64,000 bases of DNA from Paraburkholderia tuberum STM678 (GTDB lineage Bacteria; Pseudomonadota; Gammaproteobacteria; Burkholderiales; Burkholderiaceae): assembly GCF_902833905.1 (NCBI RefSeq), contig NZ_CADFGP010000031.1, positions 32,706 through 96,705 of the forward strand, read 5' to 3'. A model generated the notes under the pieces. That model saw only the letters and a list, made by a program, of their open reading frames with translations. It did no database searches and had not been told where the DNA came from. Shown here in pieces: positions 33,652 through 42,656 of this stretch (the stretch's first letter is position 1; each line of letters starts with the position of its first letter). A program made the position numbers and the translations under genes.

Positions 33652-34695
33652 TCAAACCGGGATGGGTTCGGCAGGACCGGGTTGATTCAGCTCACTATTT
33701 TCGTCGCTGGAAAGGTGCTGACGCGTGGGCGCCGACGCGTCTCCGGCCGCCAGCGCCTGGCCGATTACCGTAAGAATTTCGTCAGAGTCCTGCACTCGCC
33801 GGATCGCCGCATGCAGTTCGGCGGCTTGCGGCCAGGTCCGCTGCAGGTAGCTGAGCCACTTCTTGACGCGGCCGTGCTCATGGGTCAGCGTGCCATGCGC
33901 CCGCAGCTTGTTCATGTAGCCGACGATCGAACCCAGCACCTGCTGCCATTCGTCGGCAGATGGACACGGGTCGACGAGCCCGCGGATTCGCTGCGCGAGG
34001 AACGGATCCGACACGGCGCCGCGCCCGATCATCACGTCCGCGCAGCCGCTGACCGAGCGGCAACGCTGCCAGTCCGCCACCGTCCAGACTTCGCCGTTCG
34101 CGATGACGGGCACGTCGACGGCGTCGTCGATGCGCGCGATCCACTCCCAGTGCGCAGGCGGCCGATAGCGGTCGTCGCGCGTGCGCGCATGCACGACGAG
34201 CGAGGCCGCGCCGCCGTCCGCGAGCGCCTGCGCGCATTCGATCGCCTGCGACGTGTCGGACACGCCGAGGCGCATTTTTGCCGTCACCGCGATATCGGCA
34301 GGCACCGCGGCGCGCACGGCCGAGACGATCTGGTTCAGCAACTTCGGGTTCGCGAGCAGCATCGCGCCGCCGCCGTGCTGATTGACGACTTTGGCGGGAC
34401 AGCCGAAGTTCAGGTCGATACCGTAGGGCGACAGCATGGCCGCGTACGCGGCATTGCGTGCCATCCACTCGGGATCGCTGCCGAGCAGCTGGATCACCAT
34501 CGGCGTGCCGCTGGCGGTCACGCTCGCGTGCAGGATTTCGGGCGCCTCGCGCTCGTAGACGCGGGTTGGCAGCAGCGAGCCTGTGATGCGGATGAACTCG
34601 GACACGCAGCCGTCGAAAGCGCCCGCGCTCGTCAGCACGTCGCGCAGCACATAGTCAGCGAGCCCTTCCATCGGGGCGAGAAACAGCCGGCTCAT
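33652..34695 (-). CDS. dusC: tRNA-dihydrouridine synthase C
   Basis: A 347-residue FMN enzyme that reduces a uridine in tRNA. The N-terminus MSRLFLAPMEGLADYVLRD is typical, and the active-site cysteine is in LNFGCPAKVVNQHGGGAML. The FMN-phosphate region is VPVIANGEVWTVADW, then DVMIGRGAVSDPFL. The C-terminal helical domain includes VKKWLSYLQRTWPQA. DusC of E. coli acts on U16, and the same role is likely. It lies next to the native rimO promoter on the same strand. The last 25 residues are a hydrophilic extension. Confidence 0.92.
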   Translation of the reverse strand: MSRLFLAPMEGLADYVLRDVLTSAGAFDGCVSEFIRITGSLLPTRVYEREAPEILHASVTASGTPMVIQLLGSDPEWMARNAAYAAMLSPYGIDLNFGCPAKVVNQHGGGAMLLANPKLLNQIVSAVRAAVPADIAVTAKMRLGVSDTSQAIECAQALADGGAASLVVHARTRDDRYRPPAHWEWIARIDDAVDVPVIANGEVWTVADWQRCRSVSGCADVMIGRGAVSDPFLAQRIRGLVDPCPSADEWQQVLGSIVGYMNKLRAHGTLTHEHGRVKKWLSYLQRTWPQAAELHAAIRRVQDSDEILTVIGQALAAGDASAPTRQHLSSDENSELNQPGPAEPIPV

Positions 34696-34968
34696 GAGCG
34701 GTCTGGGTGAACGGCGGGTCAGAGCAGAATGATCCGCGCGGCCTTCGCAACGGAAGACGCTGACGCGATCAGGGAGACGGTCTGAAACATAGGACGGGTC
34801 CAGCGGAAGAAACGGTAACGGCGCAAGCAGCGGTGTGCCGGCAGTGGACGCAACGGATATCGAGCCGCGGCCGGAATCCGGTTCCGACGGAAAAGCGTCC
34901 CCCCGCGCGGGCCGCCATTGTAGCGCGTCGGCGGCTGCACTCCCGCGAGCTCGCCGCCATTCACTCCT

Positions 34969-35604
34969 TCACTTCTTCTCCGTCTCCGGATTGGCCTGCG
35001 GCGTGGCCGGCGCATTGCTCGCATTGCTCGCATTGCTCGCATTGCTCGCATTGACCGCGCCGCCCGGCGTAAACGGGAACGTGGCGAACATGGTCTTCGC
35101 CTGATTCTGCATCTGCTCCTGCATCTGCACGAACATGTTCTTCGATTGCTCGATGTAGCTGGTCATCATGCCCTGCATCATCGGCGCCTGCATGTTCATG
35201 AACTGCGACCAGACTTCGGGGTTCATCGCCTTGCCTTCATAGAGATTCTTCGACTGGTCGGCAAGCTTCGCCTGAATGTCGATGAAGGCCTGGATGTTCT
35301 TTTCCAGATACGTGCCCATCATGCCTTGCATCGCATGACCGTAGAACCGGATGATCTGCGACAGCATCGACGACGAGAACATCGGCAGGCCGCCGCTCTC
35401 TTCTTCGAGAATGATCTGCAGCAGGATCGAGCGCGTCAGGTCCTCGTTGCTTTTGGCATCGATCACCTTGAAATCTTCCTGATCGAGCACGAGTTGCTTC
35501 ACATCAGTCAGCGTGATGTAGGTACTCGTCTCGGTGTCGTAGAGCCGACGATTCGGATATTTCTTGATCAGTCGTTCGGCCGTTTTCTTTGTAGTAGTAG
35601 TCAT
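34969..35604 (-). CDS. phaR: PHB synthesis repressor PhaR
   Basis: A 211-residue DNA-binding regulator that senses PHB granules and represses phasin and PHB genes. The N-terminal domain holds ERLIKKYPNRRLYDTETSTY and ITLTDVKQLVL; the PHB-accumulation regulatory region follows (about 65-110). A Met/Gln-rich amphipathic stretch (SQFMNMQAPMMQGMMTSYIEQ split by turns) probably contacts PHB. The C-terminus carries an in-frame SNA tripeptide repeat made by a 9-base tandem repeat. It is downstream of phaB on the same strand, as usual in Burkholderia. Confidence 0.94.
   Translation of the reverse strand: MTTTTKKTAERLIKKYPNRRLYDTETSTYITLTDVKQLVLDQEDFKVIDAKSNEDLTRSILLQIILEEESGGLPMFSSSMLSQIIRFYGHAMQGMMGTYLEKNIQAFIDIQAKLADQSKNLYEGKAMNPEVWSQFMNMQAPMMQGMMTSYIEQSKNMFVQMQEQMQNQAKTMFATFPFTPGGAVNASNASNASNASNAPATPQANPETEKK
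35012..35047. repeat. 9-base tandem repeat in phaR
   Basis: Four perfect copies of GCATTGCTC followed by a partial fifth (to 35056). On the minus strand it encodes repeated Ser-Asn-Ala near the C-terminus of PhaR. The unit length keeps the frame, so copy-number change would only alter tail length. Confidence 0.9.
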
Positions 35605-35741
35605 GTAACGCCTTTAAGCTCGAGTTAAGCAAACGCGGAAACGGCGTCCGGGCTGTGCAACGGGATCCATTGCGCAGCCGGGACGCCGGCGAAACCATCT
35701 GAGCCGAAGCGCGCCGCCTTCCGGTCCGGCGCGCCGATGGC

Positions 35742-36482
35742 TCAGCCCATATGCAAGCCGCCGTTCAGCGAAAAATCGGCACCCGTGGCGAAGCCCGATT
35801 CTTCCGACGCAAGCCACGCGACGATCGAGCCGATTTCGTCCGGCTGACCGAGGCGGCGCACCGGAATCGTCGCGACGATTTTTTCCAGCACGTCCGGGCG
35901 GATCGCCTTGACCATGTCGGTGCCGATGTAGCCCGGCGACACGGTGTTGACCGTCACGCCCTTGGTCGCCACTTCCTGCGCGAGCGACATCGTAAAGCCG
36001 TGAATGCCGGCCTTCGCGGTCGAATAATTGGTCTGGCCGAACTGGCCCTTCTGGCCGTTCACCGACGAAATGTTGATCACCCGGCCAAAGCCACGCTCGA
36101 CCATGCCGTCGATCACCTGCTTGGTGACGTTGAACAGGCTGGTCAGATTGGTGTCGATCACCGCCGTCCAGTCTTCGTGCGTCATCTTGCGGAACACGAC
36201 GTCGCGCGTGATGCCGGCATTGTTGACCAGCACGTCGATCTCGCCGACTTCGGCCTTGACCTTGTCGAATGCGTCCTTGGTCGATTGCCAGTCACCGACG
36301 TTACCCTCGGAGGCGACGAAGTCGTAGCCGAGTACCTTCTGCTCGTCGAGCCACTTCGCACGGCGCGGCGAATTCGGGCCGCAGCCGGCGATCACCCTGA
36401 AGCCTTCCTTGTGCAGACGCTGGCAGATGCTGGTGCCGATGCCGCCCATGCCGCCCGTTACGTACGCAATTCGCTGTGTCAT
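35742..36482 (-). CDS. phaB: Acetoacetyl-CoA reductase
   Basis: A 246-residue NADPH-dependent short-chain dehydrogenase giving (R)-3-hydroxybutyryl-CoA for PHB synthesis. The cofactor loop is YVTGGMGGIGTSICQRL, the catalytic Ser is in VINISSVNGQKGQFG and the YxxxK motif in NYSTAKAGIHGFT. The ending DFSLNGGLHMG is diagnostic for PhaB. GGAG precedes the ATG at 36482, and the frame extension to 36593 is not conserved. It lies between phaA and phaR on the same strand. Confidence 0.95.
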   Translation of the reverse strand: MTQRIAYVTGGMGGIGTSICQRLHKEGFRVIAGCGPNSPRRAKWLDEQKVLGYDFVASEGNVGDWQSTKDAFDKVKAEVGEIDVLVNNAGITRDVVFRKMTHEDWTAVIDTNLTSLFNVTKQVIDGMVERGFGRVINISSVNGQKGQFGQTNYSTAKAGIHGFTMSLAQEVATKGVTVNTVSPGYIGTDMVKAIRPDVLEKIVATIPVRRLGQPDEIGSIVAWLASEESGFATGADFSLNGGLHMG

Positions 36483-36709
36483 AAACCACACTCCGTTATC
36501 GTTGTCGAGGCGCCTGCCGGCGGCCTCGTGCCTCGCCTGATGCTGGTTCGCGTTGCCGCCGGGCGACCGTCTGGCAACGCGCACTGCCGACACGAGTCAC
36601 CTGTTGCAACGCGCCGCGCCGCCAGTTGGCGTGCCGCGCGGCCAGATGCCTGTGCCGGCGAAGACCGCGCGCGACCGGTCGCGAATGCGCGCGGCGTACC
36701 CAGCGTACT

Positions 36710-37891
36710 TTAAACGCGCTCGACCGCGAGCGCGACACCCATGCCGCCGCCGATACACAGCGACGCCAGACCCTTCTTCGCATCGCGCTTCTGCATTTCG
36801 TGCAGCAGCGTGACGAGAATCCGGCAACCGGACGCGCCGATCGGGTGGCCGATCGCGATCGCGCCGCCGTTCACGTTGATCTTCGACGTGTCCCAGCCCA
36901 TCTGCTTGTGCACGGCGAGCGCCTGCGCGGCAAACGCTTCGTTGATTTCCATCAGGTCGAGATCGGCCGGCGTCCAGCCCGCGCGCTCGAGGCAACGGCG
37001 CGAAGCCGGTACCGGGCCCATACCCATCACCTTCGGATCGACACCCGCGTTCGCGTATGCCTTGATGCGCGCGAGCGGCGTGAGGCCGAGCGCTTCCGCT
37101 TTTTTCAGCGACATCACGAGCACCGCGGCTGCGCCGTCGTTCAGACCCGATGCGTTGGCCGCCGTGACCGTGCCTTCCTTCGAGAACGCCGGCTTCAGGC
37201 TCGCGAGTGATTCGGCCGTCACGCCATGACGCACGAATTCGTCGGTGGTGAAGCGCAGCGGCTCGCCCTTGCGTTGCGGAATCTCGACCGGCACGATTTC
37301 GTCGTTGAAGCGCCCCGCCTTCTGCGCGGCTTCCGCCTTGTTCTGCGACAGCGCCGCGAACGCGTCCTGCTGTTCGCGCGTGATGCCGTGCTCCTTCGCG
37401 ACGTTCTCGGCCGTCACGCCCATGTGGTACTGGTTGTAGACGTCCCACAGGCCGTCGACGATCATCGAGTCGATCAGCTTCGCGTCGCCCATGCGGAAAC
37501 CGTCGCGCGAACCCGGCAGCACGTGCGGCGCGGCGCTCATGTTTTCCTGGCCGCCTGCCACGACGATGTCCGCGTCACCGGCGATGATCGCGTTGGCCGC
37601 GAGCATCACGGCCTTCAGACCTGAGCCGCAGACCTTGTTGATCGTCATGCCCGGCACGGCCGACGGCAAACCCGCCTTGATCAGCGCCTGACGCGCGGGG
37701 TTCTGACCGGAGCCCGCCGTCAGCACCTGGCCCAGAATAACTTCGCTCACCTGTTCCGGCTTCACGCCTGCCCGTTCGAGCACGGCGCGCACCGCGAGCG
37801 CGCCGAGTTCAGGTGCGGCAATCTTCGCCAGCGACCCACCAAACTTGCCCACTGCAGTACGAGCGGCCGATACGATCACAACATCAGTCAT
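36710..37891 (-). CDS. phaA: Acetyl-CoA acetyltransferase of PHB synthesis
   Basis: A 393-residue thiolase condensing two acetyl-CoA into acetoacetyl-CoA. The nucleophilic Cys is in INKVCGSGLKAVM (about residue 88), the His in GGAIAIGHPIGASG and the second Cys in LASLCIGGGMG. The ATG at 37891 is preferred over the one at 37897, because GGAGG lies eight bases before it but only two before the earlier codon; MTDVVIVSAARTAVG is also the usual PhaA start. It lies between phaC and phaB, and a 227-base spacer separates it from phaB. Confidence 0.95.
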   Translation of the reverse strand: MTDVVIVSAARTAVGKFGGSLAKIAAPELGALAVRAVLERAGVKPEQVSEVILGQVLTAGSGQNPARQALIKAGLPSAVPGMTINKVCGSGLKAVMLAANAIIAGDADIVVAGGQENMSAAPHVLPGSRDGFRMGDAKLIDSMIVDGLWDVYNQYHMGVTAENVAKEHGITREQQDAFAALSQNKAEAAQKAGRFNDEIVPVEIPQRKGEPLRFTTDEFVRHGVTAESLASLKPAFSKEGTVTAANASGLNDGAAAVLVMSLKKAEALGLTPLARIKAYANAGVDPKVMGMGPVPASRRCLERAGWTPADLDLMEINEAFAAQALAVHKQMGWDTSKINVNGGAIAIGHPIGASGCRILVTLLHEMQKRDAKKGLASLCIGGGMGVALAVERV

Positions 37892-38087
37892 TTCCATATC
37901 CTCCGGGCATCCCGGCCAACTGCGCCACAGCCCGTTACGTTAAAAATTGCGTTGCAACTTGCGTTGCTCTCACGCCTTCATCAACCAGACGCTCATTCAC
38001 CTGCCAAACACCTATGCACCGGCCGACTGCGCACTATGCCGACGTCGACAGCAATGTCGTACGCGCGCGTCGAGCCTGTGCGTGAAC

Positions 38088-39998
38088 CTACTCCCGTTGC
38101 CGCACGTAGCGGCCCGGCGCCGGCTCGATGACCGGGAATTCGTCGGAGCCCAAATTGGCGCGCGGCTTCACTTTCTTGCCGCCGTACTGATCGAGCCAGT
38201 CGGTCCATTCCGGCCACCAGCTGCCGGGCACTTCGGTCGCCGCGTCGAACCATTCGTCCGCGCTTTCGGGCAGCGTGTTCGCGTCGGTATCGAGCTTCCA
38301 GAAGCTGCGCTTTTTCTTCGCGGGCGGATTGATCACGCCGGCGATATGGCCCGATGCGCCGAGCACGAACTTTAGCGGCCCGGTCAGCAGCGGCGCCGAC
38401 GCATACGCGGTTTGCCACGGCACGATATGGTCTTCGCGCGAACCGTAAATGAAAGTCGGCACGTCGATCTTCGACAGATCGATCGGCTCGCCGCAGGTGG
38501 TCAGCGCACCGGGCTCGCGCAGCTTGTTCTCGAGATACGTGTTGCGCAGATACCAGACGTACATCGGCCCAGGCAGACTGGTCGAGTCGCTGTTCCAGTA
38601 CAGCAGGTCGAACGGTACCGGCGTGCGGCCCTTCAGGTAACTGTCGACGACGTAGTTCCACACGAGGTCGTTCGGGCGCAGGAACGAGAACGTGTTCGCG
38701 AACTCGACGCCGCGCATCAGTCCCGGCGGCGCGCCGTTCTTGCCGCCGATGCTCTGCTCGCGCATCTGCACGTGCGCCTCGTCGACGAACACGTCGAGCA
38801 CGCCCGTGTCGGAGAAGTCGAGCATCGCGGTGAGCAGCGTCATCGACGCGGCCGGATGTTCGCCGCGCGCCGCAGCCACCGCGAGCGCGGTGGCGAGCAT
38901 CGTGCCGCCGACGCAAAAGCCGAGCGTATTGATCTGCTCGCGGCCGCTGATCTTGCGCACGGTGTCGATCGAGGTGAGCACACCCTCGCCGATGTAGTCG
39001 TCCCACGTCTTGTGCGCGATGGACTGATCCGCGTTGCGCCACGAAATCAGGAACACCTGATGGCCCGAATCGAGCCCGTGCGCGACGAGCGAGTTTTCGG
39101 GTTGCAGGTCGAGAATGTAGTACTTGTTGATGCACGGCGGCACGATCAGGAGCGGCCGCTCGCGCACGGTCGCCGTGCGCGGCTTGTACTGGATCAGTTG
39201 CAGCAGATCGTTCTCGAACACGACCGAGCCTTCGGTGTTCGCGAGGTTCTCGCCGACCGCGAAACGCGATTCGTCGGTTTGGGAAATCTTGCCGCGCTGC
39301 ATATCGGTGAGAAGGTTCATCACGCCCTGGCGCAAGCTCTCGCCTTTACTGTCGAGCAGCGTTTTCTGCGCTTCGGGATTCAGCGCGAAGAAGTTGCTCG
39401 GCGAGGCCGCCGCGGTCCACTGCTGGACCGCGAAGCGAATGCGCTCGCGGGTTTTCGGCTGGGTGTCGAGCGCGTCGACCATCTGCTGCAGATAGCGTGC
39501 GTTCAGCAGATACCACGCGGCGGTGAACGCGTAGGCGGGCGCCGCGCTCCAGGCGTCCGCGCTAAAGCGCCGGTCCTTGAGTTCGGGCGCTCTGATCGCC
39601 GACGTGGTGGCCTGCTGGATCAGCTCCATCGCCTCGTGCGAATAGTCGGTCTGCAGCTTCTGCAAACGCTCGGGCGGAATCGCGGCGGTGGGAATGCTCA
39701 GCCCCGGCAACGACGGCAACGCACCGGCGGCCAGCTTGCTGAAGTCGGGCATGCCGGGAAATGCCGGTATTTGCGGGAAGCCCGCCGTTATCTGTGCAAG
39801 GTCCGGCATCTGCGGCATTGAGGGCATCTGAAATGCCGTGCCATTGGGCTGCGCGCCGAACGAACGCCAGGCGTTCATCCAGGCGTCGAGAAATTGCTGC
39901 ATGCCTGCGGCTGACGATGCACCGCTCGTACCGGCCTGCTGCGTCTGCTCCTTCGAGGAGTCGGTGCTGGGGGAAGCTGAGGAATGAGATGCTGCCAT
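38088..39998 (-). CDS. phaC: Class I poly(3-hydroxyalkanoate) synthase
   Basis: A 636-residue polymerase that forms PHB granules from (R)-3-hydroxyacyl-CoA. The lipase-like box with the catalytic Cys is GFCVGGTMLATAL. The conserved Asp region is SREDHIVPWQTAY and the His region is LGASGHIAGVINPP. The Ser/Thr/Gln-rich N-terminal 40 residues and a Pro/Met-rich stretch (SMPQMPDLAQITAGF) are variable in the family. The ATG at 39998, preceded by AAGCAGG, gives the expected class I size; the frame extends to 40148 through the promoter region. It heads the phaC-phaA-phaB-phaR cluster. Confidence 0.95.
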   Translation of the reverse strand: MAASHSSASPSTDSSKEQTQQAGTSGASSAAGMQQFLDAWMNAWRSFGAQPNGTAFQMPSMPQMPDLAQITAGFPQIPAFPGMPDFSKLAAGALPSLPGLSIPTAAIPPERLQKLQTDYSHEAMELIQQATTSAIRAPELKDRRFSADAWSAAPAYAFTAAWYLLNARYLQQMVDALDTQPKTRERIRFAVQQWTAAASPSNFFALNPEAQKTLLDSKGESLRQGVMNLLTDMQRGKISQTDESRFAVGENLANTEGSVVFENDLLQLIQYKPRTATVRERPLLIVPPCINKYYILDLQPENSLVAHGLDSGHQVFLISWRNADQSIAHKTWDDYIGEGVLTSIDTVRKISGREQINTLGFCVGGTMLATALAVAAARGEHPAASMTLLTAMLDFSDTGVLDVFVDEAHVQMREQSIGGKNGAPPGLMRGVEFANTFSFLRPNDLVWNYVVDSYLKGRTPVPFDLLYWNSDSTSLPGPMYVWYLRNTYLENKLREPGALTTCGEPIDLSKIDVPTFIYGSREDHIVPWQTAYASAPLLTGPLKFVLGASGHIAGVINPPAKKKRSFWKLDTDANTLPESADEWFDAATEVPGSWWPEWTDWLDQYGGKKVKPRANLGSDEFPVIEPAPGRYVRQRE

Positions 39999-40507
39999 AC
40001 CTGCTTTTGACCGGTAAGTCCTTGCGGACGGGTTGAGAGGCAGGTCCGTGCGCACGTGGCGATTGCTCGCGACTTCGTCACGCCCTGTCCCATGAACGAC
40101 GAGGAGCTTAGAAGGAACATTCTTGCTCCCCATCACAAGGCATGTCAATGCTTGCTCCCGATTTTGCCGCAGTGCGATAGTTTTTTAATTATCGTTTTCC
40201 CTGTATGGCAAATCGCGCTTTAACGAGTCAAATGACCCTGCCGCGGGTAAATCCGAAAAACTCCAAGGGCGCATGGCACTTAAGCATATTTATTCGTTCG
40301 GTCGCCCACACAGCCGGCGGGCGATTCGCGCTATCGGCGGGCCTTCCGGCAGCGCAACAAAAAATGCGTGTGAAGGCCGGGGAACGGGCCGTCAGCGACG
40401 GGTCGGCAGTGGCATTCGCGAATAACGACCCGGTGCGCATTCACGCGAAATAAAACCACGGCTCGATTTTAAAAGTATGACAAGATGCGCCCGCGCGCCA
40501 TCCCGAA
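39999..40507. other. Intergenic region between phaC and pgeF
   Basis: A 509-base spacer, lower in GC than the genes. It carries the putative phaC promoter and an A/T-rich stretch near 40178-40200. Open frames on both strands (for example 40205-40453) lack ribosome-binding sites and family resemblance, so I see no gene here. Confidence 0.55.
40119..40148 (-). promoter_or_regulatory. Putative promoter of phaC
   Basis: On the minus strand a perfect TTGACA (40148-40143) is followed after 18 bases by AAGAAT (40124-40119), a 4/6 match to the -10 box. The phaC start lies about 120 bases downstream, leaving a long leader. Confidence 0.5.
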
Positions 40508-41371
40508 TTAATCGGCAATTGATTGCGCCTGTTCGTCGATCCAGATCAACGCGGCCATGCGACCGGTCTCGCGATCACGGCGATACGAATAAAAACGCTC
40601 GCGCAACGTGACCGTGCACAGATCGCCGCCGCTGATGCGCGTAAGGCCGAGCCGCTGCAGGCGCAGGCGCGCCAGCGCCGGCAGATCGGCGAGATATTTG
40701 CCGGCATTCGCGGGATGCGCGACGAACGCCTGCGCGGTCGCGTCGCGTTGTGCATCGTCGGCACCGGTCATGAAGGCGTCACGCACGTCTGCGCCGACTT
40801 CGAATGCGGTGGGCCCGATCGACGGCCCGAGGTACGCATGCAGCGCGCTCGCCCGCACACCAGCCAGCGCCGCGACCCGCGCGGCGGTCTGCTCGACGAT
40901 GCCCGCCGCGAGTCCGCGCCACCCCGCATGCGCGGCGCCGACCGCGCGCCCCGCTTCGTCGCACAACAGCACCGGCATGCAATCGGCGACCATGACGACG
41001 CACGCGATGCCCGCGCCATCGGTGACGCTCGCGTCGGCGCGCGCCGGCGCACCATGCTCGCGCGCGTGCGCGATCGCATCCTCGGCGCGGACGATGCCGG
41101 CGCCATGGATCTGTTCGAGCCACGCGGCCTCGCGAACACCGGCAAGCGCGACGAGCCGTGCGCGATTGCTCGCGACCGCGGCGGGATCGTCGCCGGTCTT
41201 CATGCCCAGATTCAGCCCGCCGGGCTGGTCGGCGCCGTCGCGCCAGCGGCCGAACGGCGCGTTGCTGACGCCGCCGTCGCGGGTGGTCACGAGCGCGCGC
41301 ACGCGCGGCGACACGTTCCATGCGGGTTGCACGACATCGGCAAAACCCAGCTCCGGGAGATTGGTGCTCAT
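40508..41371 (-). CDS. pgeF: Peptidoglycan editing factor PgeF (laccase-domain protein)
   Basis: A 287-residue protein of the YfiH/laccase-domain family, which removes wrongly placed L-serine from muropeptides; other members show polyphenol oxidase activity. The metal-site motifs are present: TTRDGGVSNAPFGRW, CVVMVADCMPVLLCD with the conserved Cys, and GAAHAGWRGLAAGIVEQT with the conserved His. The start overlaps the rluD stop region by four bases (ATGA), so both are co-translated. The rluD-pgeF-phaC order is typical of Burkholderia. Confidence 0.9.
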   Translation of the reverse strand: MSTNLPELGFADVVQPAWNVSPRVRALVTTRDGGVSNAPFGRWRDGADQPGGLNLGMKTGDDPAAVASNRARLVALAGVREAAWLEQIHGAGIVRAEDAIAHAREHGAPARADASVTDGAGIACVVMVADCMPVLLCDEAGRAVGAAHAGWRGLAAGIVEQTAARVAALAGVRASALHAYLGPSIGPTAFEVGADVRDAFMTGADDAQRDATAQAFVAHPANAGKYLADLPALARLRLQRLGLTRISGGDLCTVTLRERFYSYRRDRETGRMAALIWIDEQAQSIAD

Positions 41372-42618
41372 GCGTGATCGTCCTCGTCGTGGTCGCTGTC
41401 TTCATCGTACGCGCCGTCGTCGACCGATGCATCGTAGTCCTCATCCTCGCCATACGCATCGTCGAACTCGCCCGCGTCGTCGCGACCCAGACCGAGCGCG
41501 GCCGACAACGCCTCGATGTCGGCCGGCACCTCGGCGCGCCATTGCATCGAGCGGCCGGTCTTCGGATGAATCAGGCCGAGCCGCCACGCGTGCAGCGCCT
41601 GGCGCGCGAAGCCGTCTGGCAGCGGCGTGACCGAGCGCTTGCCGCGCGCGCGTCCGTACACGGGATCGCCGAGCAACGGATGACCGATGTGCGCGCAATG
41701 CACGCGAATCTGATGCGTGCGCCCCGTCTCCAGATCGCAGTGAATCGCCGTGACCGGCTGACGCTGCCAGATCGCCGAGGCCACGCGCCGGAAATGCGTG
41801 CGCGCCGGCTTGCCGGCCGCGCCCGTCACCACGGCCATGCGCGTGCGCTCGCGCGGATCGCGGCCGATCGGCGCGTCGATCGTGCCTTTGTCGGGCAGGT
41901 TGCCCCACACGAGAGCGAGGTAGCGGCGCTTGACCGTGCGCGCCTGCAACTGGCGCACGAGGTCGGTCTGCGCCTCGAGCGTGCGCGCGACCACCATCAG
42001 CCCCGAGGTCTCCTTGTCGAGCCGATGCACGATGCCCGCGCGCGGCAGACCCGCCGCGGACTCGCCATAGCGGTAGAGCAGCCCGTTCAGCACGGTGCCG
42101 CTCCAGTTGCCAGCCGCCGGATGCACGACCATGCCGGCCGGCTTGTTGATGACAACGAGCGTGTCGTCCTCGTAGACGATATCGAGCGGCACCGGCTCGG
42201 GCGTGAAGGCGAGCTGCTCGGGCAGCAGATCGGGCACGAGCTCGATCGTCGCGCCAAGCGGCACCGGCTGGCGGATCTTCGCCGCCTTGCCGTCGACGCG
42301 CACCCGCTGCGCCTCGATCCAGCTTTGCAGACGGCTGCGCGAGAACTCCGGGAACACTTTGGCGAGCACCTTGTCGAGGCGCTCGCCGGCCAGTTCGTCG
42401 GGTACCACGACGCTGCGCGGCGCTTCGTCGGCCGCGCGCACGGGCACGGGTGCCGCCGCGGCCGCAGAGCCTTGCGGGCTGCTTGCGGCGAGCGCGTCGC
42501 CGGAGAAATCGTCGTCGAGGGAATCGACGCCCGACGCGTCGGCCGGGTCGGCGCTTACGCTATAATCTTCGTTGCTATTCCCGGCGCCTGCGGCGCCTGG
42601 AGTATTTGAGCGGGTCAT
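41368..42618 (-). CDS. rluD: 23S rRNA pseudouridine synthase D
   Basis: A 416-residue enzyme making pseudouridines 1911/1915/1917 in 23S rRNA helix 69. An S4 RNA-binding domain (about 75-140: DELAGERLDKVLAKVFPE, then SRLQSWIEAQRVRVDG) precedes the catalytic domain with its Asp in GIVHRLDKETSGLMVVAR and GRTHQIRVHCAHIGHP. The N-terminal 60 residues and the very acidic C-terminal 45 residues (DDAYGEDEDYDAS) are extensions relative to E. coli RluD. It overlaps pgeF by four bases and is divergent from bamD with only 38 bases between starts. Confidence 0.94.
   Translation of the reverse strand: MTRSNTPGAAGAGNSNEDYSVSADPADASGVDSLDDDFSGDALAASSPQGSAAAAAPVPVRAADEAPRSVVVPDELAGERLDKVLAKVFPEFSRSRLQSWIEAQRVRVDGKAAKIRQPVPLGATIELVPDLLPEQLAFTPEPVPLDIVYEDDTLVVINKPAGMVVHPAAGNWSGTVLNGLLYRYGESAAGLPRAGIVHRLDKETSGLMVVARTLEAQTDLVRQLQARTVKRRYLALVWGNLPDKGTIDAPIGRDPRERTRMAVVTGAAGKPARTHFRRVASAIWQRQPVTAIHCDLETGRTHQIRVHCAHIGHPLLGDPVYGRARGKRSVTPLPDGFARQALHAWRLGLIHPKTGRSMQWRAEVPADIEALSAALGLGRDDAGEFDDAYGEDEDYDASVDDGAYDEDSDHDEDDHA
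42561..42566 (+). promoter_or_regulatory. Putative -10 box of bamD inside the rluD 5' end
   Basis: A perfect TATAAT lies 90 bases before the bamD start, within the first codons of the divergent rluD. No convincing -35 element is at 16-18 bases. The divergent starts are so close that a promoter inside rluD is needed. Confidence 0.4.
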
Positions 42619-42656
42619 TGAATCTGGGTCACCTGGACGTAAAGCTAGACTGGAAA

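Noticed and set aside
35012..35056. Short regularly repeated units that could suggest a CRISPR array
   Set aside because: The units are contiguous 9-base repeats inside phaR with no spacers.
40205..40453. A possible 82-residue gene between phaC and pgeF
   Set aside because: No ribosome-binding site, no recognisable motif, and another chance frame covers it on the other strand.
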